Source of the DNA: CAYSJU01 sp964431495
GTDB taxonomy: Bacteria; Omnitrophota; Gorgyraeia; Tantalellales; Tantalellaceae
Direction of reading: 5' to 3'
DNA: 64,000 nucleotides
Assembly: GCA_964431495.1 (NCBI GenBank)
Contig: CAYSJU010000008.1
Span: forward strand, 13,273-77,272
In this document: in pieces, positions 15,782 to 24,817 of the stretch
Layout: each line of letters begins with the position of its first letter
Position numbering within the stretch: the first letter of the stretch is position 1
The notes under the pieces: generated by a model
Databases searched by the model: none
Told to the model about the DNA's origin: nothing
What the model saw: the letters and a program-made list of their open reading frames with translations, nothing else
Position numbers and translations under genes: made by a program

Positions 15782-15795
15782 GCATGGCGCATGGC
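15782..15795. repeat. GCATGGC tandem repeat (2 copies)
   Basis: Two copies of the GCATGGC heptamer two nt after the rpsM stop, in the rpsM-rpsK spacer. Same unit as at 10745-10767 and 37505-37532. Confidence 0.75.
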
Positions 15796-15833
15796 GTCGG
15801 AGCTCGAAAGAAGAAAGATAAGGGAGAAATAAA

Positions 15834-16226
15834 GTGCAGAAGAAAGCAAAGACAAGAAGGCGTAAGAAGATACTGACAAAGGTCCCAAGCGGGATAGCAT
15901 TTGTGCATGCTACGTTCAATAATACCATTATTACAGTGACAGACCAGAAAGGCAAGGTCCTGTGCTGGAGTTCAGCTGGCACGTCCGGCTTTAAAGGGTC
16001 AAGGAAATCTACCCCTTTCGCGGCCAGCATAGCGGCAAGAGACGCCGCGAAGAAGGCAAGAGACCATGGTATAAGCGAGATAGCGATCCGTGTTAAAGGC
16101 CCGGGCCCGGGCAAGGAGAGCGCCGTAAGAAGCATACGGGCCGAGGGTTTCAATGTGAAGGGGATTATGGATGTTACCCCTGTGCCGCATAACGGCTGCA
16201 GGCCGAAGAAGCGCCGCAGGGTCTAA
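15834..16226 (+). CDS. rpsK: 30S ribosomal protein S11 (GTG start)
   Basis: Platform protein of the small subunit near the E site. It is 130 residues. The GTG start at 15834 follows AGGGAGAAAT. Conserved parts are GIAFVHATFNNTIITVTDQKG, WSSAGTSGFKGSRKSTPFAA and GPGPGKESAVRSI, with the end DVTPVPHNGCRPKKRRRV. It is followed by a 71-nt spacer with a TAGTTCG-type dyad. Confidence 0.96.
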   Translation: MQKKAKTRRRKKILTKVPSGIAFVHATFNNTIITVTDQKGKVLCWSSAGTSGFKGSRKSTPFAASIAARDAAKKARDHGISEIAIRVKGPGPGKESAVRSIRAEGFNVKGIMDVTPVPHNGCRPKKRRRV

Positions 16227-16227
16227 T

Positions 16228-16284
16228 GAGTTCGCAGTTGGGAGTTCGTAGAAGAACTGACTCCGAACTATGAACTACGAACTG
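16228..16284. repeat. Dyad spacer repeat between rpsK and rpsD (TAGTTCG family, copy 4)
   Basis: Arms AGTTCGTAG (16243-16251) and CTACGAACT (16275-16283) are perfectly complementary, with further GAGTTCG and CTCCGAACTA words. The GACAAAAGTAAGAG core of copies 1-3 is missing, so this is a shorter relative. Confidence 0.8.
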
Positions 16285-16297
16285 AAAAGGAAAATAA

Positions 16298-16930
16298 ATG
16301 GCTAGAAGATTGGGATCGTCATGCAGGCTATGCAGAAGAGAAGGCGAAAAGCTTTTTCTGAAGGGGATAAGATGCACTACGGACAGGTGTGCGATGATGA
16401 AAAGAGGATACGCTCCGGGACAGCATGGCAGAGGGAGGAGACGGACCAAGACATCCAACTACGCGTTACAGCTGAGGGAAAAGCAGAAGGCGAAGAGGAT
16501 TTACGGTCTGCTGGAGCGCCAGTTCAGGAATTATTTTAAAAAGGCCGAAAAGGCAAAGGGTGTCACCGGAGAGGTCCTTCTTCAGTTGCTGGAAAGGCGC
16601 CTCGATAACATGATTTACCGGGCCTGCTTCGCTGAATCGCGGGCAAAGGCCAGGCAGATTGTGATGCACCGCTTTGTCAAGGTTAACGGCCGCAAGGTGG
16701 ACATACCCTCCTATCTTGTCGGTACGGGGGACAAGATAGAGATGACGGGGAAAGACGAGCAGATCAAGGCCTTCCGCGAGACTTTCAAGGTTTTAGGGGA
16801 CCGTGGTATCCCGGAGTGGATAGAAGTTTCACCCGAGGACCTCACGGTCGAGATCAAAAAGCTTCCGGAAAAGAAAGATATCGGTATGGTCATAGAGGAA
16901 AGCCTTATTGTCGAGCTCTATTCCAAATAA
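16298..16930 (+). CDS. rpsD: 30S ribosomal protein S4 (zinc form)
   Basis: Primary 16S-binding protein and, in E. coli, translational regulator of the alpha operon. It is 210 residues. The N terminus has CRLC followed by two more cysteines (CTTDRC) in the C+ pattern, then GYAPGQHGRGRRRTKTSNYALQLREKQKAKRIYGLLERQFRNYF. The S4 RNA-binding domain is LLQLLERRLDNMIYRACFAESRAKARQIV. rpoA follows after 17 nt with CAGGAGGA. Confidence 0.97.
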   Translation: MARRLGSSCRLCRREGEKLFLKGIRCTTDRCAMMKRGYAPGQHGRGRRRTKTSNYALQLREKQKAKRIYGLLERQFRNYFKKAEKAKGVTGEVLLQLLERRLDNMIYRACFAESRAKARQIVMHRFVKVNGRKVDIPSYLVGTGDKIEMTGKDEQIKAFRETFKVLGDRGIPEWIEVSPEDLTVEIKKLPEKKDIGMVIEESLIVELYSK

Positions 16931-16947
16931 ACAGGAGGATACACGAA

Positions 16948-17922
16948 ATGGCTGTGAAACTTAAAAGCTTCGAGTTGCCGAAAAAGATCGTTTTTGAAGA
17001 GGGAACATATTCCCCGACCTACGGGAAGGTCATAGCGGAGCCCTTTGAAAAAGGGTACGGGATCACGATCGGGAATTCCCTCAGAAGGATATTGCTTTCC
17101 TCCATAGAGGGGACGGCAGTGACCAAAGTGAAGATTACCGGTGCGCTGCATGAATTCTCGGCCATTCCCGGTGTCCTGGAAGATACTTCCCAGATCATTA
17201 TGAACATAAAAGGGATAGTGCTCAGGTCACATTTCAAGAACCCGAAGCCGATGTTCCTTTCAGTGAGCAAAAAAGGAGAAGTGACGGGCAAGGACATAAA
17301 GACCGATGAGACGGTCGAGATCGTTAATCCCGGCCACCATATAGCGACATTGACCGAGGACAAAAAACTGGAGATCGAGATGACAGTTGACCGCGGGCGC
17401 GGCTATGTCCCGGCGGAGAGGAACAAGACCGGAGATGAAGCGGTCGGTGTCATAGCCATGGATTCGTTGTTTTCGCCCGTGAAGAAAGTGAATATCGATG
17501 TGAAGGATACCAGGGTGGGTTACATCACCGATTATGACAAGCTTATTCTTGAGATATGGACGAACGGCAGCATGGAGCCCAAGGAGATACTGCTTTACGC
17601 GGCGAATATACTCCAACGCCATCTTGACGTGTTCATGACGATCGGCAAGCTTCCGGAAGAGATAGAAGAAGAGGAAGAAGAATCCAAGGACAGGGAAGAA
17701 CTTAAGAAGAAATTGGACAAACCCATCTCTGAACTCGAGCTGTCGGTCAGGAGTTCCAATTGTCTGGCCGAGGCCAGCATAAGGATGATAGGTGACCTTG
17801 TGAAGAAGAAGGAAACGGAGATGCTGAAATACAAGAATTTCGGGAAGAAGTCATTGACCGAGATCAATAAGATCCTTTCGTCTATGGGACTGCATCTTGG
17901 CATGGAGCTCGAGGAAGAATGA
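16948..17922 (+). CDS. rpoA: RNA polymerase alpha subunit
   Basis: Assembly and promoter-contacting subunit of RNA polymerase. I start it at ATG 16948 (MAVKLKSFELPKKIVFEEG), 9 nt after CAGGAGGA; a longer in-frame reading overlaps rpsD. It is 324 residues. The N-terminal domain shows GYGITIGNSLRRILLSSIEGTAVTKVKI and the HEFSAIPGVLEDTSQIIMNIK stretch. An acidic linker (EEIEEEEEESKDREE) precedes the C-terminal domain with LELSVRSSNCLAEASIRMIGDLVKK and KYKNFGKKSLTEINKIL, which contacts UP elements and activators. Confidence 0.98.
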   Translation: MAVKLKSFELPKKIVFEEGTYSPTYGKVIAEPFEKGYGITIGNSLRRILLSSIEGTAVTKVKITGALHEFSAIPGVLEDTSQIIMNIKGIVLRSHFKNPKPMFLSVSKKGEVTGKDIKTDETVEIVNPGHHIATLTEDKKLEIEMTVDRGRGYVPAERNKTGDEAVGVIAMDSLFSPVKKVNIDVKDTRVGYITDYDKLILEIWTNGSMEPKEILLYAANILQRHLDVFMTIGKLPEEIEEEEEESKDREELKKKLDKPISELELSVRSSNCLAEASIRMIGDLVKKKETEMLKYKNFGKKSLTEINKILSSMGLHLGMELEEE

Positions 17923-17951
17923 TAAAGCGATGATATCAGGAAAGGCAGGTA

Positions 17952-18602
17952 ATGAGGCACAGGAAGAATAAAGGGAGGATAAGCAGGAATATAAGCCACC
18001 GGAAGGCCTTGCTGAAGAACATGGCTAACGCCCTGTTTACACACCAGAGGATCGAGACCACGATGGCTAAAGCCAAGGCGTTGCGAAGCTTCGCGGAACC
18101 TCTGATAACGCTGGCCAAAAAGGATCCCGGCTCGGTTTTTGCTAAGAGAGAGGCCTATAGAAAGCTTTGCAACAGGGATGTTGTCACAATACTGTTCCGG
18201 GACCTTGCCCCGTTATTTAAGGACGTTCCGGGAGGATACACCCGTATCATGCTGCTGGGCGCGAGAAAAGGTGACGGAGCCAGTATGGTGATAATGGAGC
18301 TGACCAAAAGGACCATATCGGATGAGGAGCTTCTGGGGGCGCCTAAAGCGCCAAAGAAGAAAGAGCTTTTAAAGAAAACGTCCAAAAAGGAAAAAGAACC
18401 GAAAAAAGAAGCGAAGAAAGAGGTCAAAGAACCGAAAGAAGAGATAGAAAAGGAAAAGGCGTATGCCGCTCCTGACATAGATATTGAAAAGAAGGAAGAA
18501 CACTTCGTTGAAGACGTAAAAAAAGAAAAGGCCAAAAAAGAACAGAAGAAGATAACCAAGAGGGGATTTTTCAGAAGATTCCAGCGAAAATCCATGGATT
18601 GA
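17952..18602 (+). CDS. rplQ: 50S ribosomal protein L17 with long charged tail
   Basis: Large-subunit protein near the exit tunnel, last gene of the alpha operon. It is 216 residues. The first 120 or so match the family (MRHRKNKGRISRNISHRKALLKNMANALFTHQRIETTMAKAKALR, then FKDVPGGYTRIMLLGARKGDGASMVIMEL). The remaining 95 are Lys/Glu-rich, low complexity, and end in RGFFRRFQRKSMD. Many L17 proteins stop near residue 120, so the tail is a lineage feature of unknown role. Confidence 0.95.
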   Translation: MRHRKNKGRISRNISHRKALLKNMANALFTHQRIETTMAKAKALRSFAEPLITLAKKDPGSVFAKREAYRKLCNRDVVTILFRDLAPLFKDVPGGYTRIMLLGARKGDGASMVIMELTKRTISDEELLGAPKAPKKKELLKKTSKKEKEPKKEAKKEVKEPKEEIEKEKAYAAPDIDIEKKEEHFVEDVKKEKAKKEQKKITKRGFFRRFQRKSMD

Positions 18603-18766
18603 TCTCTTAGATATCAGTCTTCAGCTATCAGCTATACACAGATGAAAACAGGCCCCACGCTAACGCCGCATTTTCGCAGATTAGCACAGATAATAATAAA
18701 TCCTAAATTTTTAGTTTCAATTTTTCCTTTTAAATTTTAAGATTTTCATTGCAGGAGAGGCAGTAC
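18603..18766. other. Spacer between rplQ and mutS with repeat words
   Basis: No gene found. Contains the 25-bp word at 18615-18639 (CAGTCTTCAGCTATCAGC and following), which recurs in inverted orientation at 42990-43014 with one mismatch, then a stretch CGCATTTTCGCAGATTAGCACAGAT, then AT-rich sequence before the mutS ribosome-binding site GCAGGAGAGG. No clear terminator for the ribosomal operon is visible here. Confidence 0.6.
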
Positions 18767-21412
18767 ATGGGCAATACCCTCACACCCATGATGCGGCAGT
18801 ATCTCAGCATCAAGGAACAAAACAAAGACTCCGTTCTGTTTTTCAGGCTCGGTGATTTTTATGAGATGTTCTTTGATGACGCGAAAGAAGCCAGTCGCAT
18901 ACTCCACATCACCCTGACCTCCAGGGAAGCGGGAAAAGGGAATAAAGTGCCGATGTGCGGCATCCCTTATCACGCTGCCGACAATTATATAGCCCGGCTT
19001 ATAAAGAACGGCAGAAAAGTGGCCATATGCGAACAGGTGGAAGAACCCGGTCCCGGTAAGAATATCATCAAGAGGGAAATAATCAAGATCATAACACCGG
19101 GCACTTTCATGGCCGATGACATACTGGATGGGGCTGTTGACAATTACCTGCTTTCTATATACCCTCACAGTGATAATTTCGGCGTCGCTTACGCGGATAT
19201 ATCCACTGGAGATTTCCGCGTTACCGAGCTAAACAACCGCGAGGACTTTTTCGCCGAACTGTATAAAATATCCCCCTCAGAATGCCTTATACCGGAGAGT
19301 TTTTCAAAAGACAGACGTTTCCACGAGATAAAGAGCGCCAATCTTGGAGTTATGACCCTGCATGACGACTGGATGTTCGATTATGACGTTTCTTTAAAAG
19401 AGATCAAGAACCATTTTTCCGTCCGGGACCTGTCCGGGTTCGGGTGCCAGGACATGAAGCTGGCCGTAAGCGCGGCAGGCGCCCTTCTCAAATACCTGAA
19501 AAACACCCAGAAGTCAGACCTCAACAATATCGGCGCGATCAACACTTACAGCGTGAGCCAGTTCATGACCCTGGACCGCAATTCCCAGAGAAACCTGGAA
19601 CTTATACAGAACATGGAGGACCTTTCACGAAAAAGCACGCTCCTGGACGTGCTCGATGAGACCGAGACCCCTATGGGGAAAAGACGCCTCAAGAAGTGGA
19701 TGCTGAACCCGCTCCTGGACATAAAGGACATAAAGGCCAGGCTCGAAGCGGTCCAGTATTTTTACGATGACGGAGCAAAGAGAAAGAGCGTCAGAAAGAT
19801 ACTGAAGAGCGTATATGATATCGACAGGCTTTCCAATAAGGTCAGCCTGGGGTCCGCCAATGCCCGGGATATGGCAGCACTGTCATCTTCTCTCAAAGAT
19901 GCCAGGGAACTGTGCCGGCACCTGACGGATCCCCTGCCGGAAAAACTGGGGAATATAGCGTCCGGCACGGATGATTTTCAGGATGTGGTGTCGTGGATAG
20001 ACGGATGTATCGTGGTTGATCCTCCGCTTGTGCTGAAAGAAGGCGGGATAATAAGACCGGGCCATGACCCGGAAGTGGACGAACTGAGAGACTTGATCAC
20101 GAACGCGAAGGACTGGCTTACGCGCCTGAAGAAGCGGGAGATCGAGAGGACCGGCATAAATTCCCTTAAGATAGGGTATAACAGGGTCTTCGGCTATTAC
20201 ATAGAGGTCACGAACGCCAATCTGGGATCGGTCCCGCAGGATTATATTCGCAAGCAGACGTTGAAAAACGCGGAAAGGTTCATAACGGACGAATTAAAAG
20301 AATATGAGTCAAGGATACTGGGAGCGGAAGAGCGTATAAGATCCGTGGAATACGATATATTCTGCGAACTGCGGGACAAGGTCGGCCTTGAAATAGAACG
20401 CCTTAAGAGAACAGCGGACCGGGTGGCTGATCTGGACGTATTGGCGGCTCTGTCAGAAGCGGCCGTAAAGAACGGGTACAGCCGTCCTGAAGTGAACGCG
20501 GGAAGTAGCTTGCGCGTTGTAGACGGGCGTCATCCCGTGCTTGAAAAGCTGCTCAGGGATAAGGAATTCGTGCCCAATGACGTGAACATGGGAGAAGGAG
20601 CGGGGGATATATTCATAATAACCGGTTCTAACATGGCCGGGAAGTCCACCTATATCCGCCAGGTGGCCTTGATCACCATTATGGCTCAGATGGGGAGTTT
20701 TGTGCCCGCCAAAAAAGCGGTTATCGGCATTATGGACAGGGTTTTCACCCGGGTGGGGGCGTCTGACAGATTACACAGGGGCATGAGCACTTTTATGGTG
20801 GAGATGCTGGAAGCCGCCAATATCCTTAACAACGCCACCGGGAAAAGCCTGATCATCCTGGATGAAATAGGAAGGGGGACAAGCACTTTTGACGGGGTAT
20901 CGATCGCATGGGCTGTCGTGGAACATATATATAAACGTATTCCCGGTGCTAAAGCCCTGTTTGCCACCCATTTCCACGAACTCACCGAGATCTCCCAGAT
21001 AAGCGATGCCGTCAGGAACTATAACCTTGCCATACGGGAATGGAAGGATGAGGTGATCTTTCTTTACAAGGTCGTTGAAGGCAACTGTGATGAGAGTTTT
21101 GGCATACACGTGGCAAAGATGGCGGGTATTCCTAACGGAGTGGTCAAAAGGGCCCGTGAGATACTGAACAACCTGCAGAAGGATTCCCTTCTGGGAAATA
21201 TACGTACGCGTTTTTCCAGGGAGGAGAAAAAGAAGGAGAGGCAGTTGAGTTTTTTCGAGCCCGGTGTTATCGAAGATCCCGTTATCCGGAAGATCAGGGA
21301 ACTGGACGTCGATAATCTGACTCCGGTGGAAGCGCTGAAGAGGATATCAGAATTCAAGAAAGAAATAGGAGCGGATAAGCATGACAAAGTCAAAGATCCA
21401 CGTGCTCAGTGA
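18767..21412 (+). CDS. mutS: DNA mismatch repair protein MutS
   Basis: Mismatch-recognition ATPase. I start it at ATG 18767, 6 nt after GCAGGAGAGG; an in-frame TTG at 18749 lies before that site. It is 881 residues. Domain I carries the Phe-x-Glu mismatch wedge (GDFYEMFF, about residues 31-38). Connector, lever and clamp follow. The ATPase has Walker A GSNMAGKSTYIRQ, Walker B LIILDEIGRGTSTFDG and the ATHFHELT switch. QLSFF near the C terminus resembles a beta-clamp-binding motif. mutL begins inside its last 32 nt. Confidence 0.98.
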   Translation: MGNTLTPMMRQYLSIKEQNKDSVLFFRLGDFYEMFFDDAKEASRILHITLTSREAGKGNKVPMCGIPYHAADNYIARLIKNGRKVAICEQVEEPGPGKNIIKREIIKIITPGTFMADDILDGAVDNYLLSIYPHSDNFGVAYADISTGDFRVTELNNREDFFAELYKISPSECLIPESFSKDRRFHEIKSANLGVMTLHDDWMFDYDVSLKEIKNHFSVRDLSGFGCQDMKLAVSAAGALLKYLKNTQKSDLNNIGAINTYSVSQFMTLDRNSQRNLELIQNMEDLSRKSTLLDVLDETETPMGKRRLKKWMLNPLLDIKDIKARLEAVQYFYDDGAKRKSVRKILKSVYDIDRLSNKVSLGSANARDMAALSSSLKDARELCRHLTDPLPEKLGNIASGTDDFQDVVSWIDGCIVVDPPLVLKEGGIIRPGHDPEVDELRDLITNAKDWLTRLKKREIERTGINSLKIGYNRVFGYYIEVTNANLGSVPQDYIRKQTLKNAERFITDELKEYESRILGAEERIRSVEYDIFCELRDKVGLEIERLKRTADRVADLDVLAALSEAAVKNGYSRPEVNAGSSLRVVDGRHPVLEKLLRDKEFVPNDVNMGEGAGDIFIITGSNMAGKSTYIRQVALITIMAQMGSFVPAKKAVIGIMDRVFTRVGASDRLHRGMSTFMVEMLEAANILNNATGKSLIILDEIGRGTSTFDGVSIAWAVVEHIYKRIPGAKALFATHFHELTEISQISDAVRNYNLAIREWKDEVIFLYKVVEGNCDESFGIHVAKMAGIPNGVVKRAREILNNLQKDSLLGNIRTRFSREEKKKERQLSFFEPGVIEDPVIRKIRELDVDNLTPVEALKRISEFKKEIGADKHDKVKDPRAQ

Positions 21413-23099
21413 CCAGGTTATCGGGAAAATATCGGCCGGAGAGGTCGTGGAACGGCCCGCGTCCGCAGTCAAGGAACTGGTGGAAAACTCGATAGATGCC
21501 GGCGCTGACAGCATCCGGATAGATATCCAGGACGCGGGGCAGTCCCTTATAAGGGTTGCTGATAACGGGGAAGGAATGTCAGATGAGGACGTGAAAAGCG
21601 CATGCATGCGGCACGCTACCAGCAAGATAGAGGATATTAAAGACCTTGAGGATATCACTACCATGGGATTCCGGGGAGAGGCCCTGGCAAGCATTGCCGC
21701 GGTCTCGCAGATGGAGATAACGACTTATGATGGTTCCGCGGACTCGGCCGTGTATCTTTATCTGGAAGGCGGAGAGATCAGGAAGGCCAGTCCCGCGGCA
21801 CGCGTCCGGGGGACAACGATCGAGGTCAGGAACCTTTTCTATAATGTCCCTGCCCGAAGAAAATTTTTAAAAAGAGAAGCAACGGAACTTGCCGCCATTA
21901 TGGAGACAGCAGGCCGCCTTATACTATCAAATCCCCATATTGAATTCAAATTGAGCCGGGGCGGGCGGGATCTTTTATACGCGGCCAGGGAGATGGGCAT
22001 TCTCGAGCGGATACGGCTTGTCATGGGAGGTGATGTGGCTGACCACATGCTGGAAGTAGCGGCCCCGGACGGGAAATACCGTATATCCGGCTATGTGAGC
22101 CGCCCTTCCAATACGCGTAAGGACAAGGGAGCCCAGATGTTTTTTGTCAATAACAGGTTTGTCAGAAGCAGATTATTGAGCGGATCCATTCAGGACGCTT
22201 ACACAAGCCTTCTGGAAAGGGGTAGATACCCTTCCTGCGTCCTGTCCCTGTCACTGGCTCCCTCCGGATTAGACGTGAACGTGCACCCCACAAAGCTCCT
22301 GGTCAAGTTCGATGATGAAAAAGAGGTAAGAAAAGCCGTTAGAGAAGCGGTGAAAGCCAGGTTTGATGAGATAAAACAGGGCCCTGCCATGGACGAGACC
22401 AGTGGTCCGGCTGATGCGCAGGAGGAATCCCGGAAAAGGGCCGTTCTTGTGGAGGACAGGGAGGTCCAGTCCGAATTCGCGTATCATATTCCTGAAAAAA
22501 CAGGGAAAGCCGAAGGTGCAGGGGTTGTTCATGCGAGGGGGGATCTCTTTCAGATCGACGGCTGTTATATTGTCCGGATAAGGGAGAATATGGTCACCAT
22601 AACTGACCAGCATGCCGCGCACGAAAGGATATTGTACGAGTATTTCAGTAAAGCAGTGGAAAACCGGAACGTTCTGGCACAAAATCTTTTATTCCCGGTA
22701 AGGCTTGATCTTTCCGCGGGCGAAGCCGTTCTTATGGACAAATTGATCGATAAGTTCGGTCTGCTTGGATTCCAGATAGATCTATTTGGCAGGGATTCCT
22801 ATGTGGTCCAGGCTGCCCCGCCCGTTCTTAAGGACAGTGACATAAAGACGGTCGTCTATGACGTGCTTTCTGACCTGGCTTCCCACGACCTGGCCAGGAT
22901 AGACCCTGTTGAGGAACTCGTAAAGTTGACATCATGCCGGGCGGCGATAAAGGCGGGGGACAGGCTGAACCAGAGAGAGATGGAGATCCTTTTAGCTGAT
23001 CTGGACCAGTGCGACCTGCCTTTTACGTGCCCGCACGGCCGGCCTACTTCATTCGATATCACGGTCGAGGAGATGGAAAAAAGGTTCCGGAGGAAGTAA
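21381..23099 (+). CDS. mutL: DNA mismatch repair protein MutL (endonuclease type)
   Basis: Links mismatch recognition by MutS to strand removal. It is 572 residues. The GHKL ATPase motifs are ELVENSIDAGADSIRI, DNGEGMSDED and TMGFRGEALASIAAVSQ, and the N-terminal domain ends near residue 330. The C-terminal dimerisation domain holds DQHAAHERILYE, which fits the DQHAxxExxxxE metal-binding motif of MutL endonucleases, and also SCRAAIKAGD and CPHGRPT. A nicking MutL is therefore predicted, as in bacteria without MutH. It overlaps mutS by 32 nt. Confidence 0.97.
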   Translation: MTKSKIHVLSDQVIGKISAGEVVERPASAVKELVENSIDAGADSIRIDIQDAGQSLIRVADNGEGMSDEDVKSACMRHATSKIEDIKDLEDITTMGFRGEALASIAAVSQMEITTYDGSADSAVYLYLEGGEIRKASPAARVRGTTIEVRNLFYNVPARRKFLKREATELAAIMETAGRLILSNPHIEFKLSRGGRDLLYAAREMGILERIRLVMGGDVADHMLEVAAPDGKYRISGYVSRPSNTRKDKGAQMFFVNNRFVRSRLLSGSIQDAYTSLLERGRYPSCVLSLSLAPSGLDVNVHPTKLLVKFDDEKEVRKAVREAVKARFDEIKQGPAMDETSGPADAQEESRKRAVLVEDREVQSEFAYHIPEKTGKAEGAGVVHARGDLFQIDGCYIVRIRENMVTITDQHAAHERILYEYFSKAVENRNVLAQNLLFPVRLDLSAGEAVLMDKLIDKFGLLGFQIDLFGRDSYVVQAAPPVLKDSDIKTVVYDVLSDLASHDLARIDPVEELVKLTSCRAAIKAGDRLNQREMEILLADLDQCDLPFTCPHGRPTSFDITVEEMEKRFRRK

Positions 23100-23109
23100 A
23101 GGAGTTGTC

Positions 23110-23748
23110 GTGGATACGAAGACCGCCAATAAGATATACGGGATACTGAGCAAAGAGTATCCAGCGGGTGTTACGGCCCTCTCGCATAAGAACGCTCTGG
23201 AACTCCTGGTGGCCACGGTGCTGTCAGCCCAGTGTACGGACAAGCGCGTGAACATTGTGACAAAAGATCTGTTCAAAAAATACAGAACAACTAAAGATTA
23301 CGCCAAGGCTTCGCCTTCTGTATTTGAAAAGGAGATCAGGTCGACCGGATTTTACAAGAACAAGGCAAAAAACATAATCGCGGCGGCCGGAAAGATCATT
23401 GACGAATTCGGTGGAAAGGTCCCGGACAACATGGATGATCTTATCAAGCTTCCTGGAGTTGCCCGGAAGACCGCCAATATAGTCCTTTTCCACGCGTTTG
23501 GGAAGAATGAAGGCATAGCCGTTGATACGCACGTGAAAAGGGTAAGCGGAAGGTTGGGCCTCACAGATAATACCGATCCTGTAAAGATAGAACAGGACCT
23601 GATGAGACTTTTTGACAGGAAAAAATGGGGTACACTGTCAAACCTTCTGATCGAACACGGCCGCGATATATGCGACGCGCGAAAACCTTTATGTTCAGAA
23701 TGTTCCCTGAAAAGTCTTTGTCCGTCAGCAGGGCAGAGTAAAAATTAG
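23110..23748 (+). CDS. nth: Endonuclease III (GTG start)
   Basis: Bifunctional DNA glycosylase/AP lyase for oxidised pyrimidines. It is 212 residues with GTG start 23110 after AAAGGAG. The helix-hairpin-helix-GPD region is LPGVARKTANIVLFHAFGKNEGIAVDTHVKRVSGRLG, with the catalytic Lys in ARKTAN and Asp in VDTHV. The C-terminal [4Fe-4S] cluster ligands are spaced C-x6-C-x2-C-x5-C (CDARKPLCSECSLKSLC). It follows mutL by 10 nt, forming a repair cluster. Confidence 0.97.
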   Translation: MDTKTANKIYGILSKEYPAGVTALSHKNALELLVATVLSAQCTDKRVNIVTKDLFKKYRTTKDYAKASPSVFEKEIRSTGFYKNKAKNIIAAAGKIIDEFGGKVPDNMDDLIKLPGVARKTANIVLFHAFGKNEGIAVDTHVKRVSGRLGLTDNTDPVKIEQDLMRLFDRKKWGTLSNLLIEHGRDICDARKPLCSECSLKSLCPSAGQSKN

Positions 23749-23761
23749 GGGATACCCACTT

Positions 23762-23776
23762 CCACCTACGAGGTGG
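23762..23776. repeat. CCACCT-ACG-AGGTGG hairpin, copy 1
   Basis: Perfect 6-bp arms with loop ACG, directly after nth and flanked by CCCAC and GGTGGG words. The identical 15-mer occurs at 38180-38194 and its reverse complement at 38208-38222. Confidence 0.8.
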
Positions 23777-23794
23777 GTGCAAGGTGGGTGTAAT

Positions 23795-23800
23795 TATAAT
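23795..23800 (+). promoter_or_regulatory. Candidate -10 box for the nuclease lipoprotein
   Basis: TATAAT ends 6 nt before ATG 23807, which would put transcription start at or next to the start codon. There is no good -35 and no Shine-Dalgarno, so this is only suggestive of a leaderless mRNA. It resembles the arrangements at 24781-24809 and 58686-58714. Confidence 0.4.
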
Positions 23801-23806
23801 CATGTC

Positions 23807-24616
23807 ATGGATCGACGAATAATTACAAGTAGATCACGTTTTCTCTTAATCAGCCTGCTTATAACCTGTTTTTCTTTAACTGGTTGTTTTTCCAGGGATA
23901 CAGGTACCAGTAGCGGGTATTTTGTGCAGAATATAGTAGACGGGGACACGATCGAGCTTGCGAACGGCAGGCGCGTCCGCTATATAGGGATCGACACGCC
24001 TGAGACCATGAGGCGCACGGAAGCAAGCTGGCAATACGATCCCGAACCCTTTTCCGCAAAGGCAAAAGACCTTAACAGGGACCTTGTTTTCAGGAGAATG
24101 GTGCGCCTTGAATTTGACGTGAATAAAGAGGACAAATACGGGCGCTGGCTGGCATATGTATACACGGATAATGATGTTATGGCTAATTTAGAGCTGGTCA
24201 GAAAAGGTCTTGCCACCATCTATACTTTTCCCCCGAATGTTAAATACATGGATGCTTTCCTTGAGGCACAGGAAGAAGCCCGGCGGAATAAAAGCGGGAT
24301 GTGGGGCGCGCTTAGAGTTATATCTCCGGCGGAGGCGAAGGATAATATTGGGAAATTTCAACTTGTTAAAGGCAGGGTCTCCAGCATTTCCGCGACTCGG
24401 AGAATGATCTTCCTCCATTTTGGACAGGACCGTGAAAACACACTAACAGCGGTTATATTTACCGGAAATCTTATGCTTTTCAGGGGAAAGGGAATAGATC
24501 CCACCAGCTACTACAGCGATAAAAATGTTGAGCTTTTCGGTAAGATAAAATACAGGAACGGTCCGCAGATAATCATTGATAATCCCTCCCAGATAAAGGT
24601 GCTTGAGAACGAATAA
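23807..24616 (+). CDS. Staphylococcal-nuclease-domain lipoprotein
   Basis: Predicted exported nuclease anchored as a lipoprotein. I start it at ATG 23807; the in-frame GTG 23777 lies inside a hairpin repeat. It is 269 residues. A signal sequence ends in the lipobox LTGC (Cys about residue 27). The SNase fold runs from about residue 38 to 185: DGDTIEL, then VRYIGIDTPET, YGRWLAYVY and NKSGMWG, all conserved in thermonuclease-like proteins, including the DTPE acid. The last 80 residues look like a separate OB-type domain (LVKGRVSSIS to FGKIKY). Substrate and role are unknown; nutrient or matrix DNA degradation is plausible. Confidence 0.85.
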   Translation: MDRRIITSRSRFLLISLLITCFSLTGCFSRDTGTSSGYFVQNIVDGDTIELANGRRVRYIGIDTPETMRRTEASWQYDPEPFSAKAKDLNRDLVFRRMVRLEFDVNKEDKYGRWLAYVYTDNDVMANLELVRKGLATIYTFPPNVKYMDAFLEAQEEARRNKSGMWGALRVISPAEAKDNIGKFQLVKGRVSSISATRRMIFLHFGQDRENTLTAVIFTGNLMLFRGKGIDPTSYYSDKNVELFGKIKYRNGPQIIIDNPSQIKVLENE

Positions 24617-24780
24617 ACATCCCCCATTAACGCTCTAATCACTTCAAAAACAGGGAAAATACCACTAAAATAGCTAATATTTTGAAAATTCCCTCCACTC
24701 GTATTCTAAATTTCCTTATTTAGTGATTTAGGAGAAAGTAAGCATGGTATGTTAAATGTCAAAAGTAAGATAGGTTTTTA
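24617..24780. other. AT-rich intergenic region upstream of the 1221-aa protein
   Basis: No gene, RNA or terminator recognised. AT-rich, with a mild TTTAGTGATTTAGG stretch, ending at a strong promoter. Confidence 0.5.
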
Positions 24781-24809
24781 TTGAAATAACATTTATCTGA
24801 TGCTATAAT
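24781..24809 (+). promoter_or_regulatory. Strong sigma70-type promoter of the 1221-aa lipoprotein
   Basis: TTGAAA (24781-24786), 17-nt spacer, TATAAT (24804-24809), with an extended TGC directly before the -10. Transcription start is expected near 24816, two nt before ATG 24818, so the mRNA should be nearly leaderless. No Shine-Dalgarno is present. Confidence 0.8.
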
Positions 24810-24817
24810 AAAACGCT

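Noticed and set aside
16321..16539. 72-codon + strand frame inside rpsD
   Set aside because: It lies in another frame of a conserved ribosomal protein gene and has no recognisable motif.
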